Shown here piece by piece: positions 44,270-53,837 of a DNA stretch of 64,000 nt. A program made the translations under genes and the position numbers. Source of the stretch: Curtobacterium sp. SGAir0471 (GTDB lineage: Bacteria; Actinomycetota; Actinomycetes; Actinomycetales; Microbacteriaceae); contig NZ_CP027869.1 of NCBI RefSeq assembly GCF_005490985.1, positions 2,294,001-2,358,000 on the forward strand. Direction: 5' to 3'. The notes under the pieces were generated by a model. The model worked only from the letters and a program-made list of their open reading frames with translations, had not been told where the DNA came from and did no database searches. The first letter of the stretch is position 1. Each line of letters begins with the position of its first letter.

Positions 44270-45925
44270 TCAGACGGCGTGCGCGGCTGCCGCGGCGGAC
44301 TTCGCTGCCGCAGCGGTGCTCGCGGCGAGGGCCGCCTTCGCCATCTCGCGGGCCTGCTCGAGCGTGTGCTTGCCGAGCTCGGCGCGCACGTCGGCCAGGG
44401 CCGCGGGGGTCATGGACAGGGTGGTGGCGCCGAGGCCGACGAGCACGACGGCGAGCAGCGGGTCCGCCGCGGCCTCGCCGCAGATGCCCACCGCCTTGCC
44501 CGCGTCGGCGCCGGCGGCACCGAGCTGTGCGACGAGGCGCAGGACGGCGGGGTGCCACGGGTCCTGGTAGGACGCGACGGTGCCGAGCATGCGGTCGGCG
44601 GCCATCGTGTACTGGGTCAGGTCGTTCGTGCCGACCGACACGAAGTCGGCGTTCGCGAAGACCTGCTCGGCCATGAGCGCGAGCGAGGGGACCTCGGCCA
44701 TGACACCCGCGGTGCGGATGCCGAGCTCGCGGGCGAGGCCGACGAAGTACTCGGTCTCCTCGGCGTCGGCGACCATCGGGGCCATCACCCAGAGGTCGGC
44801 CTCGGTCGCGGCGTCGGCCTGGGCCAGGGCGGTGAGCTGGTCGCGGAGGACCTCCTCGTGGTTCCGCAGTGCACGCAGACCGCGGCGGCCGAGCGCCGGG
44901 TTCTCCTCGTCCTTGTCGGTGAGGAACGGCAGCGGCTTGTCGGCGCCGGCGTCGAGGGCTCGGACGACGACCTTCTTGCCGGGGAACGCCTCGAGCAGCT
45001 GGCGGTACGACTCGGTCTGCTGCTCGACGGTCGGCGCCTTCGGCGAGTCGAGGAAGAGGAACTCGGTGCGGAAGAGCCCCACGCCCTCCGCACCGAGAGC
45101 AACGGCGCCCGCGGCGTCGGCGGGGCTGCCGAGGTTCGCGAGCAGCGGGACGGTGTGCCCGTCGGCGAGCGCACCCGCGGTGAGCGGTGCGGCAGCGGCG
45201 GCGAGGCGGTCCGCGATGCGCTGGTCTACGTCGGCGACGAGCTCCGCGGACGGGTCGGTCACGACGGTGCCGGCGGCGGCGTCGACGACGACGTGCGTGC
45301 CGTCGGCGAGGCCGTCGGCGCCGGTGACACCGACGATCGCGGTGATGCCCTTGGCGCGGGCGAGGATCGCGGTGTGCGAGGTCGGGCCGCCGTCGCGGGT
45401 GACGAGGGCGAGCACCTTGTCGAGATCGAGCAGTGCGGTGTCGGCCGGCGCGAGGTCACGGGCGACGAGGACGAAGGGGGTGTCGGACTCGGGGACGCCC
45501 GGGGCGGGGACACCGCGGAGCTTCGCGATGATGCGCTGCGCCACGTCGTCGAGGTCGGCCGCACGCTCCCCCATGTAGCCGCCCATCCCGACGAGCAGGT
45601 CGCGGAACTGGCCGAACGCCTCGAACACCGCGCGCTCGGCGTTGGTGCCGCCGTCGATGCGGGCGTGCACGTCGTCGAGGAGTGTCGGGTCCTGGGCCAT
45701 GAGCGCCTGCGCCTCGAGCACGGCCTGGGCGTCGCCGCCAGCGAGCTGACCGCGCTTGGTGAGGTCCTCTGCCACCGCGGCGAGCGCCTCGGCGACGGCG
45801 TGCTTCGCGTCGTCCGGGGTGCCGGTCAGCGCGTCCTTCGACGGTTCGCCGAGCGGGTCCGCCATGCGGAGCACGGGGCCGTGGGCGACGCCGCGGCCGA
45901 CGCCGGTGCCGAGCAGTTCGGACAT
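44270..45925 (-). CDS. ptsI: PTS enzyme I (PEP-protein phosphotransferase)
   Basis: The 551-residue enzyme takes phosphate from PEP on His184 in GGPTSHTAILARAKG and gives it to HPr. The PEP-binding domain shows GVGLFRTEFLFLD, SVGTNDLTQYTMAADR and GICGEAAADP with the catalytic Cys. The C-terminus is an Ala-rich tail of about 20 residues, longer than usual. The ATG at 45925 has AAGGAG six bases upstream, better placed than the ATG at 45940. It lies upstream of the mannitol genes on the same strand. Confidence 0.94.
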   Translation of the reverse strand: MSELLGTGVGRGVAHGPVLRMADPLGEPSKDALTGTPDDAKHAVAEALAAVAEDLTKRGQLAGGDAQAVLEAQALMAQDPTLLDDVHARIDGGTNAERAVFEAFGQFRDLLVGMGGYMGERAADLDDVAQRIIAKLRGVPAPGVPESDTPFVLVARDLAPADTALLDLDKVLALVTRDGGPTSHTAILARAKGITAIVGVTGADGLADGTHVVVDAAAGTVVTDPSAELVADVDQRIADRLAAAAAPLTAGALADGHTVPLLANLGSPADAAGAVALGAEGVGLFRTEFLFLDSPKAPTVEQQTESYRQLLEAFPGKKVVVRALDAGADKPLPFLTDKDEENPALGRRGLRALRNHEEVLRDQLTALAQADAATEADLWVMAPMVADAEETEYFVGLARELGIRTAGVMAEVPSLALMAEQVFANADFVSVGTNDLTQYTMAADRMLGTVASYQDPWHPAVLRLVAQLGAAGADAGKAVGICGEAAADPLLAVVLVGLGATTLSMTPAALADVRAELGKHTLEQAREMAKAALAASTAAAAKSAAAAAHAV

Positions 45926-46035
45926 TCGAGACTCCTTCATCTCCACGCGCTCACGGTGGGGGTGGTTCGTTCGGTGCGCAGCGGCACGAACGGACCACGC
46001 CCGTGCGGCTTGGCAGCACACTACCCCGATCCGCG

Positions 46036-46066
46036 TTGACAAACAAACACATCCGGGGATAAAAAT
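46036..46066 (+). promoter_or_regulatory. Promoter/operator region between ptsI and the DeoR gene
   Basis: TTGACA (46036-46041) is a consensus -35 box, and ATAAAA/TAAAAT lies 17-18 bases downstream as -10, reading towards the DeoR gene. The region 46030-46090 is strikingly A-rich for this genome and contains ACAAACAAACA. On the opposite strand that is a TTTGTTTG-like repeat, typical of DeoR-family operators. It probably controls both divergent genes. Confidence 0.55.
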
Positions 46067-46186
46067 GCAGAAACAGATGCCCGTTTGCGTCTGGTGGACG
46101 AAGCGATCCGGACAGTTCCGCCGCCGATCTGCCCGACCATGCCCGTTCTGTTCCGAGCAGGCCGATCGACCGAGACGACGAGGTCC

Positions 46187-46957
46187 ATGTACGCACCAGA
46201 GCGCCACCAGCGCATCGTCGAACGCGCCCGGTCGCAGGGACGCGTGGACGTCAAGGACCTCGCCGAGCTGCTCGAGGTCACCCCGGAGACCATCCGCCGC
46301 GACCTGACGAGCCTCGAGCGACGCGGGCTCGTCCGACGGGCGCACGGTGGCGCGATCCCCGTCGAGCGCATCACCCTGCACCCGGGGGTCGGCGACCGCG
46401 GCGGGATCAACCAGGCCGAGAAGATGGTGATCGCCGAGGCAGCGCTCGCCGAGCTCCCGGAGAACGGCTCGGTGATGATCGACGCCGGCACCTCCACCAT
46501 CTGCCTGGCCGAGATGCTCCCCACCGACCGCGGGCTCACCGTCGTCACGCACTCGCTGCCCGTTGCCATGGCGGTCGCGAACCGGTCCGGCATCGACCTG
46601 CACCTGCTCGGCGGCAACATCCGCAGCGACTCCCTCGCCGGCGTCGGGACGTGGACGCACCAGCTCATCGGCATGGTGAGCGTCGACGTCGCCTTCATCA
46701 GCATCAACGGCATCACGCCTGAACGAGGGCTGACGACGCACAACATGGCCGAGGCCGCCGTGAAGAGCGCCATGATCAAGTCGGCCCGCCGGAGCATCCT
46801 GCTCGCCGACCACACGAAGTTCGGTCGCGAGGAGTTCGGTCGGGTCGCCCCGCTCGCCGCGATCGACACGATCATCACCGACCCCGGCGTGAACGCCGAC
46901 CTCGTGCGCGAGGTCGAGGCCGCTGGCACCGAGGTCCTCTGGCCCGGTCGCGACTGA
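46187..46957 (+). CDS. DeoR-family transcriptional regulator
   Basis: The 256-residue regulator has an N-terminal DeoR helix-turn-helix (RHQRIVERARSQGRVDVKDL, VTPETIRRDLTSLERRGLV). The sugar-phosphate sensing domain has GSVMIDAGTSTICLAEML and LLADHTKFGREEF. It lies between ptsI and ptsH and probably represses the PTS genes in the absence of a sugar phosphate such as fructose- or mannitol-phosphate. The ATG at 46187 follows GAGG; the longer frame to 46085 would overlap the promoter. Confidence 0.88.
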   Translation: MYAPERHQRIVERARSQGRVDVKDLAELLEVTPETIRRDLTSLERRGLVRRAHGGAIPVERITLHPGVGDRGGINQAEKMVIAEAALAELPENGSVMIDAGTSTICLAEMLPTDRGLTVVTHSLPVAMAVANRSGIDLHLLGGNIRSDSLAGVGTWTHQLIGMVSVDVAFISINGITPERGLTTHNMAEAAVKSAMIKSARRSILLADHTKFGREEFGRVAPLAAIDTIITDPGVNADLVREVEAAGTEVLWPGRD

Positions 46958-46995
46958 CCGGCGCCGGTCCCCGGGACCGCCCACCAGGCGCTCGC

Positions 46996-47001
46996 TAGCA
47001 T
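46996..47001 (+). promoter_or_regulatory. -10 box TAGCAT of ptsH
   Basis: TAGCAT lies 31 bases before the HPr ATG, leaving room for the AGGAG ribosome binding site at about 47020. Confidence 0.4.
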
Positions 47002-47032
47002 GAGCGCACCACCCGTCGACAGGAGTCCATCG

Positions 47033-47305
47033 ATGTCCGAAGCCACCCGCACCGTCACCGTCGCCAGCGCGTCCGGCCTGCACGCCCGCCCCGCGTCCCT
47101 CTTCGTCCAGACCGTGACCGCGTCCGGTCACCAGGTGACGATCGCCAAGGGCGACAAGTCCGGCAACGCGGGCAGCATCCTCGCGCTCCTCGGCCTGGGC
47201 ATCGAGAACGGCGACGAGGTCACCCTCACGGTGACCGGTGACGACGCCGAGACGACGGCGGACAGCCTGGTCGAGTTCCTGCAGACGGACCACGACGCGG
47301 CCTGA
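47033..47305 (+). CDS. ptsH: PTS phosphocarrier protein HPr
   Basis: The 90-residue protein carries phosphate from enzyme I to the IIA proteins. The active histidine is His17 in SASGLHARPASLFVQ, and the region of regulatory Ser46 reads KSGNAGSILALLGLGI. ATG 47033 follows AGGAG; the in-frame ATG at 47000 overlaps the promoter and is rejected. Downstream is a perfect 22-base-pair hairpin. Confidence 0.94.
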   Translation: MSEATRTVTVASASGLHARPASLFVQTVTASGHQVTIAKGDKSGNAGSILALLGLGIENGDEVTLTVTGDDAETTADSLVEFLQTDHDAA

Positions 47306-47332
47306 TCGCGCCGGTCGCGCACGCGACCACCA

Positions 47333-47380
47333 GACGGACGGGAGGCCCGTGGCTGTGCAGCCACGGGCCTCCCGTCCGTC
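47333..47380. terminator. Perfect 22-bp hairpin terminator (palindromic element copy C)
   Basis: Bases 47333-47354 pair without mismatch with 47359-47380 across a 4-base loop. The outer arms (CGGACGGGAGGC...) make it a member of the family also found in maf, at 40879 and at 53486. It ends the ptsH transcript. Confidence 0.85.
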
Positions 47381-47432
47381 TCCGCGTGCGGTCACGGTCA
47401 CGGGGTGCGCCGGAGCCGTCGGCGCGCGTCGG

Positions 47433-47438
47433 TAGGGT
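47433..47438 (+). promoter_or_regulatory. -10 box TAGGGT of the exonuclease III gene
   Basis: TAGGGT ends seven bases before the ATG at 47446, indicating a leaderless transcript. Confidence 0.5.
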
Positions 47439-47445
47439 GGTCGGC

Positions 47446-49334
<1,889 letters not shown>

Positions 49335-49336
49335 CG

Positions 49337-49942
49337 ATGCTCCCCGTGACGCTGTCGTCGGACCGGGTGCACCTCTCGGTGCCGACCCGGTCCGACACGG
49401 CGGCCATCACGCAGGGCTGCCAGGACCCCGCCGTGGTCCGGTGGACGACCGTCCCGACGCCGTACACCGACCGGGACGCGCAGACCTTCGTCGACGCGCT
49501 GGTCGGTCCGGGTTGGGCGTCCGACCGCGAGTACACGTGGGGCATCCGCCGTCCGGGGTCGACCTGGCTCGACGGCGTGGTGTCCTTCCGCACCGAGCAC
49601 CGCGACCTCGGATTCTGGCTCGCGCCGACGGCGCGCGGCCAGGGACTGATGCACGCCGCGGTCGAGCTCGTCGTCGACTGGGCGTTCTCCCAGGGCGCCG
49701 CGGACGTGTACTGGGAGTGCTACGAGGGGAACACCGGCTCGGCGTCCGTCGCCCGTGCCAGCGGGTTCTCCTTCACCGGCACCGGAACGGCCCGGATCCC
49801 CGACCGGGACGGCGGGCCCACGCCCGCCTGGACCGGACTCCGTCGCGCCGACGGCCTCCCCGCGTCGGACCTGGCCTGGCCCGCGGCCTCGTTCGCTGTC
49901 AGGGGACATGAAGGTGACGCGTCACCGACTCCTCGTCGGTAG
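49337..49942 (+). CDS. GNAT-family N-acetyltransferase
   Basis: The 201-residue protein resembles the RimJ/RimL-type acetyltransferases: LPVTLSSDRVHLSVPTRSD at the start, LGFWLAPTARGQGLMHAAVE as acetyl-CoA loop and YWECYEGNTGSASVARASGF near the end. The ATG lies two bases after the trpS stop, so it is probably co-transcribed. The substrate is unknown; ribosomal protein N-termini are one possibility. Confidence 0.82.
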   Translation: MLPVTLSSDRVHLSVPTRSDTAAITQGCQDPAVVRWTTVPTPYTDRDAQTFVDALVGPGWASDREYTWGIRRPGSTWLDGVVSFRTEHRDLGFWLAPTARGQGLMHAAVELVVDWAFSQGAADVYWECYEGNTGSASVARASGFSFTGTGTARIPDRDGGPTPAWTGLRRADGLPASDLAWPAASFAVRGHEGDASPTPRR

Positions 49943-49945
49943 TGT
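49940..49945 (+). promoter_or_regulatory. -10 box TAGTGT of ribD
   Basis: TAGTGT ends six bases before the GTG at 49952 and overlaps the end of the GNAT gene. No FMN riboswitch fits between the box and the start codon. Confidence 0.5.
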
Positions 49946-49951
49946 CGGAGC

Positions 49952-51100
49952 GTGACCACCACACCCGACCAGCACGCCCGCCCGGAGGAGCTCCGGGCCA
50001 TGCGCCGCGCCCTCGAGCTCGCGGCGCTCGGGCCGGCCGTCGGCGACCACGCCCGCGTCGGCGCGGTGCTGCTCTCCCCCGCCGGTGACGTCCTCGCCGA
50101 GGGCTGGCACAAGGGTGCTGGCACCCCGCACGCCGAGGTCGACGCGATGGCGAAGGTCCCCGTGGAACAGCTGCGGGGCGCCACCGCCGTCGTGACGCTC
50201 GAGCCGTGCAACCACGTCGGTCGCACCGGACCCTGCGCGCTCGCGCTGATCGAGGCCGGTGTCGGCCGGGTCGTGTACGCGATCGACGACCCGGGTGAGC
50301 AGGCGAGCGGCGGAGGGGAGCGCCTCCGCGCAGCCGGTGTCGACGTCGTCAGCGGTGTCCTCGCCGACGAGGCCGAGGCGTTCCTCGAGCGCTGGCTCCT
50401 GTCCGTCCGCGCAGGGCGCCCGTGGGTGACCGTGAAGTGGGCCTCCAGCCTCGACGGGCGCGCAGCCGCGGCCGACGGGACGAGCAAGTGGATCACCGGG
50501 GCCGCCGCCCGCCAGCACGTGCACGAGCAGCGGGCAGCCCACGACGCGATCCTGGTCGGCACCGGGACGGTGCTCGCCGACGACCCGAGCCTCACCGCGC
50601 GGGGCGACGCCGGTGAACTGCTCGCCGACCAACCGCTCCCCGTCGTCGTCGGTGACCGCCCCGTCCCGGACGACGCCGCGGTCCGCCGACACCCGCGCGG
50701 GCTGCTGACCCTGCCGGGACACGATCTCGCCGCCTCGCTGCACACCCTGCGCGACCACGGCGTGCACTCCGTCCTCGTCGAGGGCGGCCCCACCGTCGCC
50801 TCGGCGCTCGTGGCCGCCGGCCTCGTCGACGAGGTGCTCGTGTACCTCGCGCCCGTGCTGCTCGGCGGCCCGCGCACCGCGATCGGCGACGTCGGCGTGG
50901 GAAGCATCGGCGACCGCCGACAGTTGGACATCACATCGACCACCAGACTCGGCCCCGACCTGCTGGTCCGCGCTCGACCCCACCGCGTCCGGACCGGCAG
51001 CGTCCGTCCCGACGACGCGGCGACGACGACCGCGACCACGCCGACCGTGACCGCAGCATGCACCGCCGACCAGGCACAGAACGACCGGAGCACCCCATGA
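49952..51100 (+). CDS. ribD: Riboflavin biosynthesis deaminase/reductase
   Basis: The 382-residue bifunctional enzyme performs the deamination and reduction steps after GTP cyclohydrolase II. The deaminase zinc site is TPHAEVDAM with LEPCNHVGRTGPC. The reductase domain begins near residue 155 with PWVTVKWASSLDGRAAA and contains VLVEGGPTVASALVAAGLVD. The C-terminal 40 residues are Thr/Ala/Arg-rich and extend beyond the fold. The stop overlaps the ribA start (ATGA). Confidence 0.92.
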   Translation: MTTTPDQHARPEELRAMRRALELAALGPAVGDHARVGAVLLSPAGDVLAEGWHKGAGTPHAEVDAMAKVPVEQLRGATAVVTLEPCNHVGRTGPCALALIEAGVGRVVYAIDDPGEQASGGGERLRAAGVDVVSGVLADEAEAFLERWLLSVRAGRPWVTVKWASSLDGRAAAADGTSKWITGAAARQHVHEQRAAHDAILVGTGTVLADDPSLTARGDAGELLADQPLPVVVGDRPVPDDAAVRRHPRGLLTLPGHDLAASLHTLRDHGVHSVLVEGGPTVASALVAAGLVDEVLVYLAPVLLGGPRTAIGDVGVGSIGDRRQLDITSTTRLGPDLLVRARPHRVRTGSVRPDDAATTTATTPTVTAACTADQAQNDRSTP

Positions 51101-51753
51101 CCGACGCACTCACCTCCCCCACCCCGGGCAGCCCGGTGCAGTTCGAGGTCGCGACCACCGTCCCGACCACCCACGGCACCTTCGAGATGCGCGCCTACCG
51201 CGACCTGGTCACGAGCGCCGAGCACGTCGCGATCATCGCCACGCTGCCCGACGGCTCGATGCCCGGGGACGACGCCCTGGTGCGGGTGCACTCCGAGTGC
51301 CTGACCGGCGAGGCGTTCGGGTCGCTGAAGTGCGAGTGCGGGCCGCAGCTCGACGCCGCGCTCGACACCATCGCGACCGAGGGCGGGGTCGTCGTCTACC
51401 TGCGTGGGCAGGAGGGGCGTGGCATCGGGCTGATCAACAAGCTCAAGGCCTACCGCCTGCAGGAGGACGGGCTCGACACGCTCGACGCCAACCTGGCGCT
51501 CGGACTGCCGGCGGACTCACGCGAGTACGGCGGGGCGGCGGGCATCCTCGCCGACCTCGGCATCTCCCGCGTGCGCCTGCTGTCGAACAACCCCGAGAAG
51601 CGTCGGCAGCTCGAGGAGCACGGCATCACGGTGTCGTCGCTCGTGCCGCTCGTGGTCGGGGTCGTCGCGCAGAACGCCGGCTACCTCGACACCAAGCGCG
51701 ACCGCATGGGGCACCAGCTGCCCGCGCACCTCGAGGCCGGCGCCGCCAGCTGA
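51097..51753 (+). CDS. ribA: GTP cyclohydrolase II
   Basis: The 218-residue zinc enzyme opens GTP in the first committed riboflavin step. Zinc cysteines lie in HSECLTGEAFGSLKCECG, and the catalytic loop is VYLRGQEGRGIGLINKLKAY. The final part has LLSNNPEKRRQLEEHGI. The DHBP synthase (RibB) domain often fused in actinobacteria is absent. No ribE, ribB or ribH lies nearby. The last codons are part of a 17-base tandem repeat. Confidence 0.93.
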   Translation: MTDALTSPTPGSPVQFEVATTVPTTHGTFEMRAYRDLVTSAEHVAIIATLPDGSMPGDDALVRVHSECLTGEAFGSLKCECGPQLDAALDTIATEGGVVVYLRGQEGRGIGLINKLKAYRLQEDGLDTLDANLALGLPADSREYGGAAGILADLGISRVRLLSNNPEKRRQLEEHGITVSSLVPLVVGVVAQNAGYLDTKRDRMGHQLPAHLEAGAAS

Positions 51754-51825
51754 CGGCGGCGACCAGCTGACGGCGGCAACCAGCTGACGGCGGCGACCAG
51801 CGGCCGGCGGCGACCAGCCGACGAC
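51747..51825. repeat. 17-base tandem repeat across the ribA stop codon
   Basis: CAGCTGACGGCGGCGAC units start at 51747, 51764, 51781 and 51798, with a partial fifth unit at 51815. The first contains the ribA stop (TGA at 51751-51753). The fourth and fifth are degenerate. The rest of the gap to 52036 holds only a TTGTCGTAAGGT promoter-like string near 51885-51896. Confidence 0.85.
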
Positions 51826-52036
51826 CGCTCCGCGGCGCGCGGACGCGGCCACGGGCCTCCCGGCCGATTTCCAGCTGGGCGACGGTTGTCGTAAGGTGAG
51901 GGTTCCGTCACGAGCGGTCCACCACCCACCGAACGCACCCGGTCCGAGCCCGCGCCACCAAGCGCGACCGACCGGTGTCCGCAGCTTCGGCACACCGCCG
52001 CGTTCCCCGTGAACGCTCCCCTCGGAGTCCCCGTAC

Positions 52037-53458
52037 ATGACCGCCGCCCCGGCACCCGCCGCCACGACCGACACGAAGCCCGCCGGCAACCCACGCTCCC
52101 GCGTGATCATCGCCAGCCTCGTCGGCACCTCGATCGAGTTCTACGACTTCTACGTCTACGCGACCGCTGCCGTCCTCGTCTTCCCCACGCTGTTCTTCCC
52201 GAACGAGGACCCGACGGCCTCGCAGCTGTCGTCCTTCGTCACGTTCGCCCTCGCGTTCTTCGCCCGTCCGGTCGGGTCGATCGTCTTCGGCCACTTCGGC
52301 GACCGCGTCGGTCGGAAGGCCACGCTCGTCGCCTCGCTGCTCGTGATGGGGACGGCGACCTTCCTGATCGGCTGCCTGCCGACGTTCGCGTCGATCGGCA
52401 TCTGGGCGCCGGTCCTGCTCGCCGTGATGCGGTTCGCCCAGGGCGTCGGCCTCGGCGGCGAGTGGTCCGGCGCGGCGCTGCTCGCGACGGAGAACGCCCC
52501 GAAGGGCAAGCGCGGCGTGTTCGGGTCGATGCCGCAGCTCGGCGCCCCGATCGGCTTCCTGCTCGCGAACGGCCTGTTCATCGCGATCAACGCCGCGATG
52601 CCCGCCGGCGCGGACGGCACCCCGAACGCCGACTTCCAGGCGTGGGGCTGGCGCATCCCGTTCCTGCTCTCCGCCGTCCTGGTGATCGTCGGGCTCTACG
52701 TCCGCTTCAAGCTCGTCGAGTCGACCGTGTTCCGCGGCGTGCAGGAGTCCGGTTCGGTCGCGAAGGTGCCGCTCGGCCGGGTGTTCCGCACCTCGTGGAA
52801 GGCGCTCATCATCGGCACCTTCGGCATGGTCGCCACCTACGTGCTCTTCTACTTCATGACGACGTTCACGCTGTCCTACGGCACCACCGCCGCCGAGGCC
52901 GGTCCGCTCGTGCCGAAGGTCGGCCTGGGCTACAGCCGCGGCGAGTTCCTCACGCTGCTCATGATCGGCGTGGTGTTCTTCGGCATCTTCACGCCGGTCG
53001 CCGGGTGGCTGGCGGACAAGTACGGCCGTCGTCGCACGCTCATCCCGACCACGATCGGCATCGCCCTGTTCGGCCTGACGTTCCAGTTCTGGTTCGCGGC
53101 GTCGACCGGGCCGATCACCGTCGTCACCTTCCTCATCGTGGGGCTGTCGCTCATGGGCCTGACCTTCGGCCCGATGGGGGCGCTGCTGCCGGAGCTCTTC
53201 CCGACGAACGTCCGCTACACCGGGTCCGCGATCGCGTACAACGTCGCGTCGATCCTCGGGGCGTCGCTCGCGCCGACGATCGCCCTGGCGCTGTGGCAGC
53301 CGGACGGCACGATCGTCTGGGTCGGGCTCTACCTGACGCTCGCCGCCGTCGTGACCGTGGTCGCGCTGTTCTTCGTCCGCGAGACGAAGGGTGCCGGGCT
53401 CGACGAGGCCGATGCGGCCGGCTCGCCCGACGCGGCGCCGGCGGACGTGCGGGCGTGA
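52037..53458 (+). CDS. MFS transporter, metabolite:H+ symporter (MHS) type
   Basis: The 473-residue transporter has twelve predicted membrane helices. The MHS signature is present: IIASLVGTSIEFYDFYVYAT, FGHFGDRVGRKATLVASLLV, and RFAQGVGLGGEWSGAALLAT. The second half has WLADKYGRRRTLI. This group imports organic acids, shikimate, proline or betaine; the substrate is not evident. A leader of about 140 bases precedes the ATG. A palindrome of the recurrent family follows the stop. Confidence 0.9.
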   Translation: MTAAPAPAATTDTKPAGNPRSRVIIASLVGTSIEFYDFYVYATAAVLVFPTLFFPNEDPTASQLSSFVTFALAFFARPVGSIVFGHFGDRVGRKATLVASLLVMGTATFLIGCLPTFASIGIWAPVLLAVMRFAQGVGLGGEWSGAALLATENAPKGKRGVFGSMPQLGAPIGFLLANGLFIAINAAMPAGADGTPNADFQAWGWRIPFLLSAVLVIVGLYVRFKLVESTVFRGVQESGSVAKVPLGRVFRTSWKALIIGTFGMVATYVLFYFMTTFTLSYGTTAAEAGPLVPKVGLGYSRGEFLTLLMIGVVFFGIFTPVAGWLADKYGRRRTLIPTTIGIALFGLTFQFWFAASTGPITVVTFLIVGLSLMGLTFGPMGALLPELFPTNVRYTGSAIAYNVASILGASLAPTIALALWQPDGTIVWVGLYLTLAAVVTVVALFFVRETKGAGLDEADAAGSPDAAPADVRA

Positions 53459-53485
53459 CCCGCGCGCGCTGACGCGGCCACCCCA

Positions 53486-53531
53486 CGGAACGGGAGGCGC
53501 GGTGCCGGACCGGCACCGTGCCTCCCGTCCG
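53486..53531. repeat. Palindromic element copy D, terminator of the MFS gene
   Basis: ACGGGAGGCGCGGTGCC (53490-53506) pairs with 53512-53528 with one G-T position and a 5-base loop. It shares arms and inner part with copies A and B. It lies 28 bases after the MFS stop. Confidence 0.8.
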
Positions 53532-53567
53532 TCGTTCGTGTGGTCGCGCGTGCGGCCGCCGCGTCCG

Positions 53568-53688
53568 CGACGTTGCACCAGTCGATCGACGCGTGCCGTG
53601 TCGCACGGTGCGCACGCATCGTCTGCAGGCGCATCGTCCGACGTCGCACCGGTCGATCGACGCGTGCGGTGTCGGACTCGGCGCACGC
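53568..53688. repeat. Two 50-base direct repeats around a GTCGATCGAC palindrome
   Basis: The segment 53568-53617 recurs at 53639-53688 with few differences, including GCACC(A/G)GTCGATCGACGCG. Each copy has the perfect 10-base palindrome GTCGATCGAC. The gap 53459-53837 before the ABC exporter has no gene. The spacing of 71 bases is about seven helical turns, so paired operator sites are conceivable. Confidence 0.75.
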
Positions 53689-53837
53689 GGGCCGCTCTGC
53701 ACGGCCGCCGCCCACGCCAGCCGCCGCCCGCCCCGCACGCGCGCCCCCGCCCCTCGCGCACGCCGCTCCCACGCGACGGTGCGAAGATGGACGACGGCCG
53801 CCAGCACACCCAGCACGGGCGGCAGGAACCAGGAACG

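Noticed and set aside
47000..47032. Longer HPr start at the ATG at 47000
   Set aside because: It would place the start on the TAGCAT promoter box and add residues absent from HPr; AGGAG is positioned for 47033.
49930..49951. FMN riboswitch before ribD
   Set aside because: Only nine bases separate the preceding stop from ribD, and the -10 box leaves no leader.
53787..53837. Longer start for the ABC exporter at ATG 53787
   Set aside because: The added residues are low-complexity and hydrophilic. ATG 53838 has AGGA upstream and fits the family N-terminus, though the longer form is not excluded.
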